Made by a program: the position numbers and the translations under genes. Of a stretch of 57,934 nt of DNA, positions 9,142-17,675 are shown one piece after another. Within the stretch, counting starts at the first letter, position 1. Every line of letters starts with the position of its first letter. Source of the DNA: Gammaproteobacteria bacterium UBA5338 (lineage in GTDB: Bacteria > Pseudomonadota > Gammaproteobacteria > Pseudomonadales > UBA5862); NCBI GenBank assembly GCA_002408105.1, contig DHQM01000118.1, positions 7,071 through 65,004 on the forward strand, given 5' to 3'. Below the pieces are notes generated by a model. It was given only the letters and a program-made list of their open reading frames with translations. It was not told where the DNA came from and searched no databases.

Positions 9142-9780
9142 ATGTTGAAGCTTCACGGCTTTGCAGTGAGCAACTACTACAATGCAGTAAAACACTACCT
9201 TTTGGACAAAGGCATTGATTTTGAAGAAGTGCCTGCAGTCCCTTCGCAGGACCCTTCTTTCCTTGCCGTCAGCCCATTGGGCAAAGTCCCGGTGCTTGAG
9301 GTCGAAACCGGGACCCTGACAGAAACCAACGTCATCCTTGAGTACCTTGAAGTGCTCTATCCTGAGCCTCCGCGCTACCCCACAGATCCGTTCGATTACG
9401 CGAAATCGAAGCAATTGTTCAAGACCATCGAGCTGTATGTGGAGGCGCCTGCGCACCGGATGCTCGGTGTCCTATTTGGCCGTGAGGTACCGGATGCCGT
9501 GCAGCAGGAATGCAAGGGTCAGATGGAACGGGGTCTGGAGGGGGTGCGCCGGCTGGCGCGGATGACGCCCTACCTGTGTGGCGATCAGCTGACCGCAGTG
9601 GATTTATTTGCGCTCTACGCATTCAAGCTGTCCAACAGCGTGACCCGCAAACTGTTTTCCTGGGACTTGATCGCAGAGGTGCCGGGTCTTAATGCTGTGC
9701 TGGACGAGCTGCAGGCATCTCCCGTGGGTCAGCGGGTGTTAACGGAGAACAAGGCCGCGCTCAAAGCCATGCAGGGTTGA
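9142..9780 (+). CDS. glutathione S-transferase-family protein
   Basis: The 212-residue protein has the GST layout: a thioredoxin-like domain (about 1-78) with the start KLHGFAVSNYYN, the cis-proline segment GKVPVLEV and the glutathione-binding TETNVILEYLE, then a helical domain with YLCGDQLTAVDLFALYAF carrying the conserved N-cap Asp. The catalytic residue would be a Ser or Tyr in SNYYN and cannot be decided here. It may detoxify electrophiles; substrate unknown. A clear AAGGAG precedes the ATG. The next gene starts at its stop codon, so the two are likely cotranscribed. Glutathione reductase is encoded at 27.8 kb. Confidence 0.88.
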   Translation: MLKLHGFAVSNYYNAVKHYLLDKGIDFEEVPAVPSQDPSFLAVSPLGKVPVLEVETGTLTETNVILEYLEVLYPEPPRYPTDPFDYAKSKQLFKTIELYVEAPAHRMLGVLFGREVPDAVQQECKGQMERGLEGVRRLARMTPYLCGDQLTAVDLFALYAFKLSNSVTRKLFSWDLIAEVPGLNAVLDELQASPVGQRVLTENKAALKAMQG

Positions 9781-12758
9781 GTCTTTTTTGTCTGGCCGTG
9801 GCCGATCGCCCGCAGAGTTTGAAGCGTTGGATTTGGCGCGCTTTCTTTCGTACTGCACTTGTACCGCTGTTGCTGGTGGAGGTCGTGTTCATTGGCATCT
9901 ATATCGGTGCCAATGCGATGGCAACACGAGAAAACATCGCGGCCGTAGAGCGTGTCGCGGAAGACCAGTTGGCTCACATTTCCTCGGGTGTTTCGGCCAC
10001 CCTTGACGCAGAGTTGCGTGCCGTGAGGCGCAAGGTGGAAGTGCTTGCCGCTCAGGCCATGCAGGTTATGAACGTGCCGGTGTTTCCAGGTGAGGTATCG
10101 CCTGCGGAGCGCGCACGCTATGCAACCAGCCCGGACGGCGTGACCCACACGACCGAGCCTGGAGCTGCGGGTGCCGCGCTGTTTTTCAGCAGCACCAGTC
10201 CCATGACAGCTGAGCGGTGGGAGCAGGTTTGGCGCTCTACGCGTCTGGACCCACTGATGCGCGCGCTACAACGTGAACCCTTGGTTATGCAGGTGTATTT
10301 CAACACCTGGGACTCCATGAACCGGATCTATCCCTATTTCGACGCGTATGCACAGTACCCGCCGGACATGCAGATCCCGGAGTTCAGCTTCTACTATCTG
10401 GCCGACGATACCCAAAACCCAAGCCGCAAGGCCGTATGGACTGAGGTGTACGTCGATCCCGCGGGCGGCGGCTGGATGACCTCCGCCGTTGCCCCGGTGT
10501 ACATCGAGGACAGGCTTCTTGGTGTGGTGGGCCTTGATGTCACGGTCGATTTGTTGGTCGAGCAGGTGCTGGCACTGGACATCCCCTGGGAAGGCTACGG
10601 CATGCTGGTCGGGCGGGACAGCACCATACTGGCCCTGCCACCGAACGGCGAGCAGGATTGGGGCTTGAAAGAACTGCTGGAATTCGACTATCAGGAGCAG
10701 ATTCGCGCCGACAGCTTCAAGCCCGATGCGTTCAAGCTCACCCGACATCCGGAGGGAGCAGCGGTGGCGGAAGCGGTCACTGCAGCACCCGAAGGCATTG
10801 CCCAAGTGCAGTTGAACGGGGCAGCGAAGTTGGTTGCCTGGTCCACCCAGCCGGAGACCGGGTGGCGACTCCTCGTGGTGGTACCGGAGGCTGGAGTGCA
10901 CGCCGAGGCGCAGGCCCTCGGTGCTCGAATCGGTTCCATCGCGGTACTGATGGGCGTGGGGTTGGTGTGTTTCTACGCGGTGTACTTCCTGGTGTTGCGC
11001 GGGCGCGCGCGTCGCATGGCGCACACCTTGGCAGTGCCCCTGCGTGGGATTGTGAGCGCGACCGAGGTGATCGGCGATGGCGGCCAGCCAATCGAGCCCC
11101 AGGCCGTTGGCATTCGGGAAATTGACACCACTTCGCACAGCGTGATCGGGCTCGGCGAGCGCCTTCATTGCCAGGGTGCAGCCCTGCAGGACACCAACCG
11201 CAGGCTTGTGGTTGCGAAACGGGAGGCTGAGGCGGCTTCTGTGGCCAAAAGCGAATTCCTGGCCCGGATGGGTCATGAGCTTCGCTCCCCCTTGAGCGCG
11301 AGCCTCACGACCGCTGAATTGCTGGAGCGGTCCCAGTTGACTCCAGCGCAGCAGGTGCAGGTCGCCGGGATCCTGCACAGCGGGCGGATGTTGCTGAATT
11401 TGCTCGACCAGGTGTTTGACTACTCGCTGCTGGAAGCGGGTTGGTTGCACCTCAAACGCCAGCCCCATGCACTGGAAGCGGTTGTGGTGGATGTTGCAAG
11501 GTTGTTTCAGGGGGAGGCTGCGCAGCGTGGCATTGAATTGATTCTGGAAGTGGATCCGGCGATTCCTCTAACGGTGCAGGGAGACCCGGTTCGACTGCGT
11601 CAGGTGTTGTCCAATTTGATGGGCAATTCGATCAAGTTCACTGAATCCGGTCACGTGCGCCTGAGCGCCAAGTTGGAAGCCCACGACGGCGAGGCTGCGA
11701 CAGTGCGTTTCGCCGTTGAGGACACGGGTTGCGGAATCGCCGCGCAGGATCAGTCGCGTATCTTTGAGTTGTTCACTCAAGTGGATGGCGGCCCGGACCG
11801 CAAACACGGTGGCGTTGGGCTTGGTCTCGCCATCGTCGACGAACTGGTCACACTAATGGGTGGTTCCATCGAAGTAGAAAGCGCTGAAGCACTAGGAACG
11901 TGCATCTCGTTCCGCCTGAGGTTTGATGTTTGTGGGCCCCTGCGCCCGGTACACAACTGGGACTTGCGCCAGGTGCGAGCACTTGTCGCACATTCCAACC
12001 CGGACCGGTGTCGACTGATTGGCGAGTACTTGCGTGCGTTCGGGGCCGAAGTGGATTTGACTCCTGGGCCAGAGCAACCCGGGTCGAACAAAGGCGAGCG
12101 GACCCTGGTGCGGGTGGTGGAGTGGTCTCCAAAAGTCGGCCAGTCCGAATTGGTTGATGCCGAATCTGTTGTCTGGGTGCAACCGCTGCTGCAAGCCGCA
12201 GGTATGCCTTCTGGTCCGGGAGAGTGGCTGCAAGAGCCCTTTGGGCCCCGTGATCTGGTGCGGGCAGTCCGGGCGGCGCTGGGCTTGGAGTCAGACCACA
12301 ACTGGGTCGACCCGGTGGCTGCTGTCACGCAAGCAGTGCCCCCGATGGCCGTGCTGGTGGTGGAAGATGGAGCGCTCAGCCGGTCGGTGCTCGCTGAGAT
12401 GCTGCGCCAGTTTGGCTGCACTGTTTGGGCTTGTGGGTCTGGTGATGCGGCGCTGCCCCTGTGGCTTGCGCATCCGGTCGACCTGGTATTGGTCGATGTT
12501 CATATGCCCGGCCGCAGCGGGAATGCAGTGGTGCGAGAAATTCGCAGGCAGGAAGCCGCCTTGAGCCGCCCACGCACCCGAGTCTACGCAGTCAGTGCCG
12601 ACACCCTCGATCGCACGAGGGACGATGCACTCGCAGCTGGATTCGATCGCTACTTCATCAAACCAGTTGGGCGGGTTCAACTGCGCGCGATACTGCAAGA
12701 AATCGCCACTGATGCAGCGCCAACTGACGCCGCTGGCCAACAGGCATCATGCACCTAG
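9777..12758 (+). CDS. hybrid sensor histidine kinase with a degenerate and a canonical receiver
   Basis: The 993-residue protein has a membrane segment at about 26-46, a large extracytoplasmic sensor region (about 50-380, dCache-like, with the VYIEDRLLGVVGLDVTVD strand pattern), a second membrane segment at about 385-407, and a kinase core with phospho-acceptor H500 in MGHELRSPL. ATP-binding boxes follow: N617, DTGCGI at 649 and GVGLGLAI at 679. Residues 730-836 look like a receiver without the phospho-acceptor Asp. The terminal receiver (about 856-978) has ED at 863-864, D907 in LVDVHMPG and K962. The start is TTG overlapping the GST stop; a GTG at 9798 is an alternative. The signal and output partner are unknown. 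Confidence 0.9.
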   Translation: MSLFCLAVADRPQSLKRWIWRAFFRTALVPLLLVEVVFIGIYIGANAMATRENIAAVERVAEDQLAHISSGVSATLDAELRAVRRKVEVLAAQAMQVMNVPVFPGEVSPAERARYATSPDGVTHTTEPGAAGAALFFSSTSPMTAERWEQVWRSTRLDPLMRALQREPLVMQVYFNTWDSMNRIYPYFDAYAQYPPDMQIPEFSFYYLADDTQNPSRKAVWTEVYVDPAGGGWMTSAVAPVYIEDRLLGVVGLDVTVDLLVEQVLALDIPWEGYGMLVGRDSTILALPPNGEQDWGLKELLEFDYQEQIRADSFKPDAFKLTRHPEGAAVAEAVTAAPEGIAQVQLNGAAKLVAWSTQPETGWRLLVVVPEAGVHAEAQALGARIGSIAVLMGVGLVCFYAVYFLVLRGRARRMAHTLAVPLRGIVSATEVIGDGGQPIEPQAVGIREIDTTSHSVIGLGERLHCQGAALQDTNRRLVVAKREAEAASVAKSEFLARMGHELRSPLSASLTTAELLERSQLTPAQQVQVAGILHSGRMLLNLLDQVFDYSLLEAGWLHLKRQPHALEAVVVDVARLFQGEAAQRGIELILEVDPAIPLTVQGDPVRLRQVLSNLMGNSIKFTESGHVRLSAKLEAHDGEAATVRFAVEDTGCGIAAQDQSRIFELFTQVDGGPDRKHGGVGLGLAIVDELVTLMGGSIEVESAEALGTCISFRLRFDVCGPLRPVHNWDLRQVRALVAHSNPDRCRLIGEYLRAFGAEVDLTPGPEQPGSNKGERTLVRVVEWSPKVGQSELVDAESVVWVQPLLQAAGMPSGPGEWLQEPFGPRDLVRAVRAALGLESDHNWVDPVAAVTQAVPPMAVLVVEDGALSRSVLAEMLRQFGCTVWACGSGDAALPLWLAHPVDLVLVDVHMPGRSGNAVVREIRRQEAALSRPRTRVYAVSADTLDRTRDDALAAGFDRYFIKPVGRVQLRAILQEIATDAAPTDAAGQQASCT

Positions 12759-13231
12759 TCGATCGGCAGTGCCCCGCGGTCAATCACTTGCCGCAGCACG
12801 AAACTGGAGTGCACGCCACTGACCCCCTCAATCCGTGTGATGCGCTGGAGCAACAGCGCTTGGTATGCGTCCATGTCTGCAACGATGACCTTTAGCTGGT
12901 AGTCCGCATCTTGCCCGGTGATCAGCAGGCACTCCAGAACCTGCGGAATGTCAGCGACCTGCGCCTCAAAGTTGGCGAACCGCTCCGGGGTATGTCGATC
13001 CATGGAGATGTGCAAAATCGCCAACAGCTTCAGTCCCAGACGCTTGGCATCGACAACAGCCCGGTACCCGGAAATGAATCCCGCTTCCTCCAGTGCCTTG
13101 ACCCGCCGGAGGCAGGGAGAGGGGGAGAGGCCGATGCGCTGGGAAAGGTCCTGATTGCTGATTCGCCCCTCTTGCTGCAGCACCTGCAAAATGCGCTGGT
13201 CGTAGCGGTCCATCTTCACAATCTGCTCCAT
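12755..13231 (-). CDS. Lrp/AsnC-family transcriptional regulator
   Basis: The 158-residue protein has an N-terminal winged helix (MDRYDQRILQVLQQEGRISN, then RIGLSPSPCLRRVKALEEAGFI) and a C-terminal RAM effector domain with GQDADYQLKVIVADMDAYQ, the amino-acid-binding region of Lrp proteins. It probably senses a branched-chain or other amino acid. It is divergent from leuA across an AT-rich region containing a perfect palindrome, so control of leuA and of itself is likely. Its stop overlaps the stop of the histidine kinase by four bases. The start at 13231 is favoured; an ATG at 13213 (MDRYDQ) with GGAG upstream is also possible. Confidence 0.9.
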   Translation of the reverse strand: MEQIVKMDRYDQRILQVLQQEGRISNQDLSQRIGLSPSPCLRRVKALEEAGFISGYRAVVDAKRLGLKLLAILHISMDRHTPERFANFEAQVADIPQVLECLLITGQDADYQLKVIVADMDAYQALLLQRITRIEGVSGVHSSFVLRQVIDRGALPID

Positions 13232-13261
13232 AAAATGGGCCCTAAATGCAATACTTTTCAA

Positions 13262-13297
13262 TTTTATAATAAATAAAAGAATAATATTTCAAATATT
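13262..13297 (-). promoter_or_regulatory. Lrp gene promoter and candidate operator
   Basis: On the minus strand TTGAAA and TATAAA are separated by 18 bases, upstream of the Lrp gene. The -35 element overlaps a perfect 7-1-7 palindrome, AATATTTCAAATATT, at 13283-13297. The size and AT content suit an Lrp-type site. A TATAAT is also readable on the plus strand at 13265-13270, but without a matching -35, so the leuA promoter is not settled. Confidence 0.5.
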
Positions 13298-13356
13298 CCG
13301 TTTTTTGGGTTGAATTCGCAATTTCATTTTGCGGCTGCGGCGCTATCCTTGTACGC

Positions 13357-13391
13357 GTCGGTGCCGTTGTGCACCGACCTTGAAAGTCGGT
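13357..13391 (+). promoter_or_regulatory. mutually exclusive hairpins in the leuA leader
   Basis: GTCGGTGC (13357-13364) pairs perfectly with GCACCGAC (13371-13378). The last six bases of the latter also pair with GTCGGT at 13386-13391. Only one of the two stems can form at a time, which is the logic of an attenuator or a translational switch. No T run follows, and no leucine-rich leader peptide is visible. It lies 108 bases before the leuA start. Confidence 0.4.
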
Positions 13392-13499
13392 TCTATATCT
13401 TGGCTGCGTCCCACAAGGACTTCCTGCCAAACGAGACCTGCGCTTCACGAGGGCGCCCCGGCTTTCGACCCATTCAGTTTGCCGATCGAGGAGGGTGTC

Positions 13500-15182
13500 A
13501 TGGGCAGGTTTGGTCACAGCAGGTTTGATCACAGGAAGTACCGCGCGATCGAAGGGGTCCCCTTGCAAGACCGGCAGTGGCCCGACCGCACGCTGACCCG
13601 TGCGCCGATTTGGGCAAGTGTTGACCTGCGCGATGGCAACCAAGCCCTTCTGGACCCCATGACTGTGACTCAAAAGCGGCGCATGTGGGATTTGCTTGTC
13701 GGGCTTGGCTTTAAGGAAATCGAGATTGGTTTTCCCGCGGCCAGTCAATTGGATTTCGACTTTACTCGAATGTTGGTTGAGCAGGACCTGATTCCGCCTG
13801 ATGTGCAGGTTCAGGTTTTGGTGCAGGCTCGAAAGGATTTGATCGAGCGCACCTTCGAGGCCCTGGAAGGGGTGCCTCGGGCGATCGTGCACGTGTACAA
13901 CTCCACCTCGCCGGTGCAACGAGAACGGGTGTTCAAGATGGATCGCGCCGGGGTGCTTGAGGTGGCTCGGCAAGGTGCACACTGGGTGCGGGAGGTTGCC
14001 CATCGATACCCGCAGACCGACTGGACTTTTCAATACAGCCCAGAGAGTTTTACCAACACCGAGATCGACTACGCGGTGGAGGTGTGCAACGCCGTCATCG
14101 ATGTGTGGCAACCCACGGTCGAGCGACCCTGCATCATCAACCTGCCTGCTACGGTGGAGGTGTCCTCGCCCAATGTATTTGCGGACCAGGTCGAGTACTT
14201 CTGCCGTAAGGTTGCGCACCGGGACTGCATTCTGGTGTCGGTGCACACCCACAATGACCGCGGCTGCGCAGTTGCAGCGGGAGAATTGGCGGTGCTCGCG
14301 GGCGCGGACCGGGTCGAGGGCACGCTTCTCGGTAACGGCGAGCGCACCGGGAACATGGATATTCTGACCATGGCCATGAACCTGTACAGCCAGGGAGTCG
14401 ATCCGCAGCTGGATCTGTCGAACCCCGATGAAATCATTGAGGTTTACACCGAGTGTACGAATTTGCCCGTGCATCCCCGCCATCCTTGGGTGGGAGAGCT
14501 GGTGTATACCGCCTTTTCGGGCAGCCACCAGGATGCCATTCGCAAGTGTCTGAAGGCCCAGCAGGCCGATGAGCCTTGGTCGGTGGCCTACTTGCCGATC
14601 GACCCTGAGGACATTGGGCGCGACTACCAGGCGGTGATTCGCGTCAACAGTCAGTCTGGAAAAGGCGGCATGGCCTTTGTACTGGAACGTGATTATGGGC
14701 TGCATTTGCCCCGTTGGATGCAGGTTGAACTTTCCCAGGTGGTCCAGAGGCTCAGCGAAGAAACCGGCGGAGAGTTGCCGAGTGAAGTCATTCATCAACA
14801 GTTTCTTAGACACTTTGTGTGCGAGGACGGTGAGTTTCAACTGTCCGGCTACAGCCTGAACCGCAACGGACGCGACCGCATCACCGCACGTTTGCACCGC
14901 CGCGGAACAAGCGTGGAGGTGCAGGGTGAGGGGGATGGTGCAATTTCTGCTTTTATCGATGCCTGGCGTGAGTACAGTGGCGAAACCTTGGCTGTGGTGG
15001 ACTACCAGGAACATGCGCTCTCAGCAGGCACAGACGCCATGGCGATCGCCTACATGCAAGTCAGCATCGCCGGGCATCGGGTCAGCGGCGCTGCCATTGA
15101 CACCGATACGGTGAGCGCTTCGCTGAAGGCCTTGTTGTCCGTGATCAACCGCCATCTTCGCAACAGCCAGCAGGCGGCTTGA
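13500..15182 (+). CDS. leuA: 2-isopropylmalate synthase
   Basis: The 560-residue enzyme condenses 2-oxoisovalerate with acetyl-CoA, the first committed step of leucine synthesis. The TIM barrel shows SVDLRDGNQALLDPM near residue 37, where Asp binds the metal, and VHTHNDRGCAVAAGELAVLAG with the two metal-binding histidines. LLGNGERTGNMD follows. The length and these segments match the long 'type 2' LeuA found in actinobacteria and some proteobacteria, with a C-terminal leucine-feedback domain (about residues 430-560). The ATG at 13500 is supported by GAGGAGG; the frame is open further upstream but without a ribosome site. A GNAT-like gene follows two bases later, probably in the same transcript. 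Confidence 0.95.
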   Translation: MGRFGHSRFDHRKYRAIEGVPLQDRQWPDRTLTRAPIWASVDLRDGNQALLDPMTVTQKRRMWDLLVGLGFKEIEIGFPAASQLDFDFTRMLVEQDLIPPDVQVQVLVQARKDLIERTFEALEGVPRAIVHVYNSTSPVQRERVFKMDRAGVLEVARQGAHWVREVAHRYPQTDWTFQYSPESFTNTEIDYAVEVCNAVIDVWQPTVERPCIINLPATVEVSSPNVFADQVEYFCRKVAHRDCILVSVHTHNDRGCAVAAGELAVLAGADRVEGTLLGNGERTGNMDILTMAMNLYSQGVDPQLDLSNPDEIIEVYTECTNLPVHPRHPWVGELVYTAFSGSHQDAIRKCLKAQQADEPWSVAYLPIDPEDIGRDYQAVIRVNSQSGKGGMAFVLERDYGLHLPRWMQVELSQVVQRLSEETGGELPSEVIHQQFLRHFVCEDGEFQLSGYSLNRNGRDRITARLHRRGTSVEVQGEGDGAISAFIDAWREYSGETLAVVDYQEHALSAGTDAMAIAYMQVSIAGHRVSGAAIDTDTVSASLKALLSVINRHLRNSQQAA

Positions 15183-15184
15183 AC

Positions 15185-15472
15185 ATGGAAAGCAGTCAGA
15201 TCCAGCACGACAGCTTGCGCCGACGGTTCTGGTATCGGGCGCCGGCGGCTACTGAACTTGCCATACTGGAATATCGGCTTTTGCCCACTGGGGGGGTGGA
15301 TTTTTTCCACACCCTGGTACCGGTGGAACTGCGCGGAGAAGGGATTGCCGCGGAGTTGGCCGCCGCCGCGGTGGCCTGGGCAGAAGGCGAAGACATGCCG
15401 ATTCAGGCGAGCTGCAGCTACGTTGGCGCCTGGTTGAAGCGCCACCGTCCGGAATGGTCTGCGAACGACTGA
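15185..15472 (+). CDS. small GNAT-like N-acetyltransferase (YjdJ/PF14542 type)
   Basis: The 95-residue protein ILEYRLLPTGGVDFFHTLVPVELRG... followed by GIAAELAAAAVAWAE and IQASCSYVGAWLKRHRPEW matches the compact GNAT group, in which RGxGIA binds acetyl-CoA and the CSY segment is the conserved C-terminal strand. Members are only about 90-100 residues and their acceptors are unknown. The gene starts two bases after leuA with AGGCGG within the leuA end, so it is cotranscribed. A G7 run at about 15290 followed by T6 lies inside the frame and may be prone to slippage, though the frame reads through. Confidence 0.75.
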   Translation: MESSQIQHDSLRRRFWYRAPAATELAILEYRLLPTGGVDFFHTLVPVELRGEGIAAELAAAAVAWAEGEDMPIQASCSYVGAWLKRHRPEWSAND

Positions 15473-15490
15473 GGCGCGGTCACGACTGCG

Positions 15491-16207
15491 TCAACGCCGC
15501 TCAATGAACGCCAACATCCAGCGCGCGACCTGCTTGTGCGCGGTTGGCTGGTGCAAAGAGGCCAGTGCCACCTTGACCTCGGTGGCGCCGATTCGATCGG
15601 CGCGCCTCAGGACAAGGGCGCGCAGGTACTCGGGGGTGAACTCCGGATGGCCCTGCATGGCAAACACCGACTCATCGATCCAATAACCTGCGAGGGGGCA
15701 AAAGTTGTTGCCCAACCACGGTGTGGCATAGGGTGGCAACGCCAACACCTGGTCCTGGTGGCTGTACATGAGCGCCACCGATTCCGGAGGCTGACTGACC
15801 CAAGGCGGGTGCTGCAGCACCGCCGTGCGGGCGACACCAAGACCCCAACCGCGATCCGAACGGGCGGCATGGCCGCCCAGCGCCTCGGCGATCACCTGAT
15901 GACCGAAGCACACGCCGATGAGCGGCACCTCGCTGCGGTGCGCCTGACGAATCCATGTGACCAACGCCTCGACCCATGGCCAAGGCTCGTACACACCCGC
16001 CTTGGATCCCGTGATCAGGTAGGCGTCACAGGCATTTAAGTGTTCTGGCAACTGGAGTTCGGTCGCTTGATAGTGCCTGTACTCGAGTCGCGCCCCGGCA
16101 GCATTCAGCAACCGGCGGAACATCCACCCGTACGAACGGTGCTCCCGCGCGAGCTCCGGCGGCAGCTCATCGGCCTCGATCAATCCAAGGCGTTTCGGCA
16201 CCCGCAT
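15491..16207 (-). CDS. class I glutamine amidotransferase-like protein
   Basis: The 238-residue protein has the class I amidotransferase fold: AYLITGSKAGVYE, then the nucleophile elbow IGVCFGHQVIAEALGG with catalytic Cys, and AMQGHPEFTPEYL supplying the catalytic His and Glu. It is a stand-alone GMP-synthase-like domain protein similar to YfeJ/GuaA1-type members, which act on various substrates such as gamma-glutamyl compounds. The partner or substrate cannot be identified. The ATG at 16207 has GGAGGG just upstream; an upstream in-frame extension has no ribosome site. It is convergent with the GNAT gene and divergent from slyD. Confidence 0.85.
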   Translation of the reverse strand: MRVPKRLGLIEADELPPELAREHRSYGWMFRRLLNAAGARLEYRHYQATELQLPEHLNACDAYLITGSKAGVYEPWPWVEALVTWIRQAHRSEVPLIGVCFGHQVIAEALGGHAARSDRGWGLGVARTAVLQHPPWVSQPPESVALMYSHQDQVLALPPYATPWLGNNFCPLAGYWIDESVFAMQGHPEFTPEYLRALVLRRADRIGATEVKVALASLHQPTAHKQVARWMLAFIERR

Positions 16208-16310
16208 CGCCCTCCATTCATTTGATGTGATGACATCGATCAACACCCCGAGGCCCGGGCTCGGGCCGCCGCGGTGATACACTCACGGCTTTGATTCCTT
16301 GGACCCAGCG

Positions 16311-16793
16311 ATGAAGATTGGCAAAGACTCGGTGGTGAGTTTCCACTACAGGCTGCATGATGGCGAGGGCAATCTGCTCGAATCATCAGAAGGCCGCGAC
16401 CCAAGCCTGTACCTACACGGCCATGGTGCCATTTTGCCCGCACTGGAGAGCCGCCTCCTTGGGCTGGGTGCGGGTGAGCGGGTGCGGGTGGCCCTGGAGC
16501 CCCATCAGGCCTATGGCCCGCGGCGCGAAGATGGCATCAAACGCATTCCCTTGAAGCACCTGCAGGGCCAGCGCTCCTGGAAACCGGGCGCGGTGGCCCG
16601 GGTGCACACCGATCGAGGTTGGCGCAACGTGACCGTGCTCAAGGTGGGGCGGTACAACGCCGATGTCGACAGCAACCACCCTCTGGCCGGCAAAGCGCTG
16701 GAGTTTGATATCGAGGTCATTGAAGTGCGCCCCGCGACCCAGGATGAAGTGGCCCACGGCCACGTCCATGGACCTGGTGGCGTTCACCACTGA
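16311..16793 (+). CDS. slyD: SlyD-type FKBP peptidyl-prolyl isomerase
   Basis: The 160-residue protein begins MKIGKDSVVSFHYRLHDGEGNLLESS, followed by GHGAILPALESRLLGLGAGE, and an insert-in-flap domain from about 70 to 120 (AYGPRREDGIKRIPL ... VDSNHPLAGKALEFDIEVIEV). VDxNHPLAGKxLxF is diagnostic of SlyD/FkpB-type FKBPs. It catalyses prolyl isomerisation and acts as a chaperone. The C-terminus GHVHGPGGVHH is short and His-containing compared with the long metal-binding tail of E. coli SlyD, so metal delivery to hydrogenase is less certain. No strong ribosome site; the start is set by family alignment. Confidence 0.9.
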   Translation: MKIGKDSVVSFHYRLHDGEGNLLESSEGRDPSLYLHGHGAILPALESRLLGLGAGERVRVALEPHQAYGPRREDGIKRIPLKHLQGQRSWKPGAVARVHTDRGWRNVTVLKVGRYNADVDSNHPLAGKALEFDIEVIEVRPATQDEVAHGHVHGPGGVHH

Positions 16794-16868
16794 CTGCATG
16801 CGTTCCCGCGCCACTGGGCAACTGCCCCGGCCCGAAGCGCCATGGCACCATGAAGCAAGGAGGACCGC

Positions 16869-17666
16869 GTGAACACAGAAGCACCCGCCCAACCGGGGAC
16901 TCGGGTGGGCCTTTTCGTGACCTGTCTGGTTGACCTGTTTCGTCCAAGCGTTGGGTTCGCATCCCTCAAGCTGCTTGAAGCCGCCGGCTATCAGGTCGTG
17001 GTTCCTGCGGCCCAGACCTGCTGCGGCCAGCCGGCCTTCAATGCTGGCGACCGAACGGGGGCCCGGGCGATTGCGCGGCAGCTGATCGCGTCCTTTGAAG
17101 GATACGACTCGATTGTGTTGCCATCGGGTTCGTGCGCCAGCATGTGGAAGCAGTTTCCTGACCTGTTTTCGCAAGACCCCGATTGGCGACGCCGGGCCGG
17201 TGAATGCGCGGCCAAAACCCATGAGTTGAGCCAGTTTTTGCATGAGGTTGCCGGTCACCGAGCAGCGCCGACTCGGTCCTGTGTGGAAGGCCCTGTGACC
17301 TACCACGATGGCTGTGCCGGGTACCGTGAGCTCGGGATTGATGTGCAGCCGCGCGAACTGCTCGCCGCGGCGGGCGTTGAGGTGCTGGAAAACACCGCCA
17401 AGGAGCAGTGTTGCGGCTTTGGCGGCACCTTCTGCAACCGATTTGACCAGATTTCCAACCGCATGTTGGTGCGCAAAGTGGATGCGTTGCGCCAGACCGG
17501 CGCGTCGGTGGTGGTGGCTGGCGAAATGGGTTGTCTGCTGCACATGGCGGGCAAGTTTTCGCGCATGGGGGTGGAGGTCGCTTGTCGCCACTACGCCGAG
17601 TTGCTGGTCGAGGGCGACGGTGCGCACCGCGCTCCAGCGGTTGGCCACGCCAAGGGCCAAACCTAG
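16869..17666 (+). CDS. lutA: L-lactate utilisation protein LutA (YkgE)
   Basis: The 265-residue protein has two CCG-type cysteine-rich domains: AQTCCGQPAFNAGD near residue 54 and EQCCGFGGTFCNRFDQIS near 180, with VTYHDGCAGYRELG between them. These bind Fe-S clusters or a heterodisulfide-like centre in LutA/GlcF proteins. With LutB and LutC it forms the iron-sulfur L-lactate oxidation system that yields pyruvate. The start is GTG with AAGGAGG six bases upstream. It is the first gene of lutABC; no lactate permease or LutR-type repressor gene is adjacent. Confidence 0.93.
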   Translation: MNTEAPAQPGTRVGLFVTCLVDLFRPSVGFASLKLLEAAGYQVVVPAAQTCCGQPAFNAGDRTGARAIARQLIASFEGYDSIVLPSGSCASMWKQFPDLFSQDPDWRRRAGECAAKTHELSQFLHEVAGHRAAPTRSCVEGPVTYHDGCAGYRELGIDVQPRELLAAAGVEVLENTAKEQCCGFGGTFCNRFDQISNRMLVRKVDALRQTGASVVVAGEMGCLLHMAGKFSRMGVEVACRHYAELLVEGDGAHRAPAVGHAKGQT

Positions 17667-17675
17667 GACGCAACC

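Noticed and set aside
10266..11468. Antisense open frame inside the histidine kinase gene
   Set aside because: It has a low-complexity His/Gln-rich translation and overlaps a clear multidomain kinase.
13242..15014. Long open frame antisense to leuA
   Set aside because: It mirrors leuA on the other strand, has no recognisable domain and no ribosome site, and is explained by the high GC content.
15290..15303. Frameshift at the G7/T6 runs in the GNAT-like gene
   Set aside because: The reading frame stays open and keeps the family motifs on both sides of the runs.
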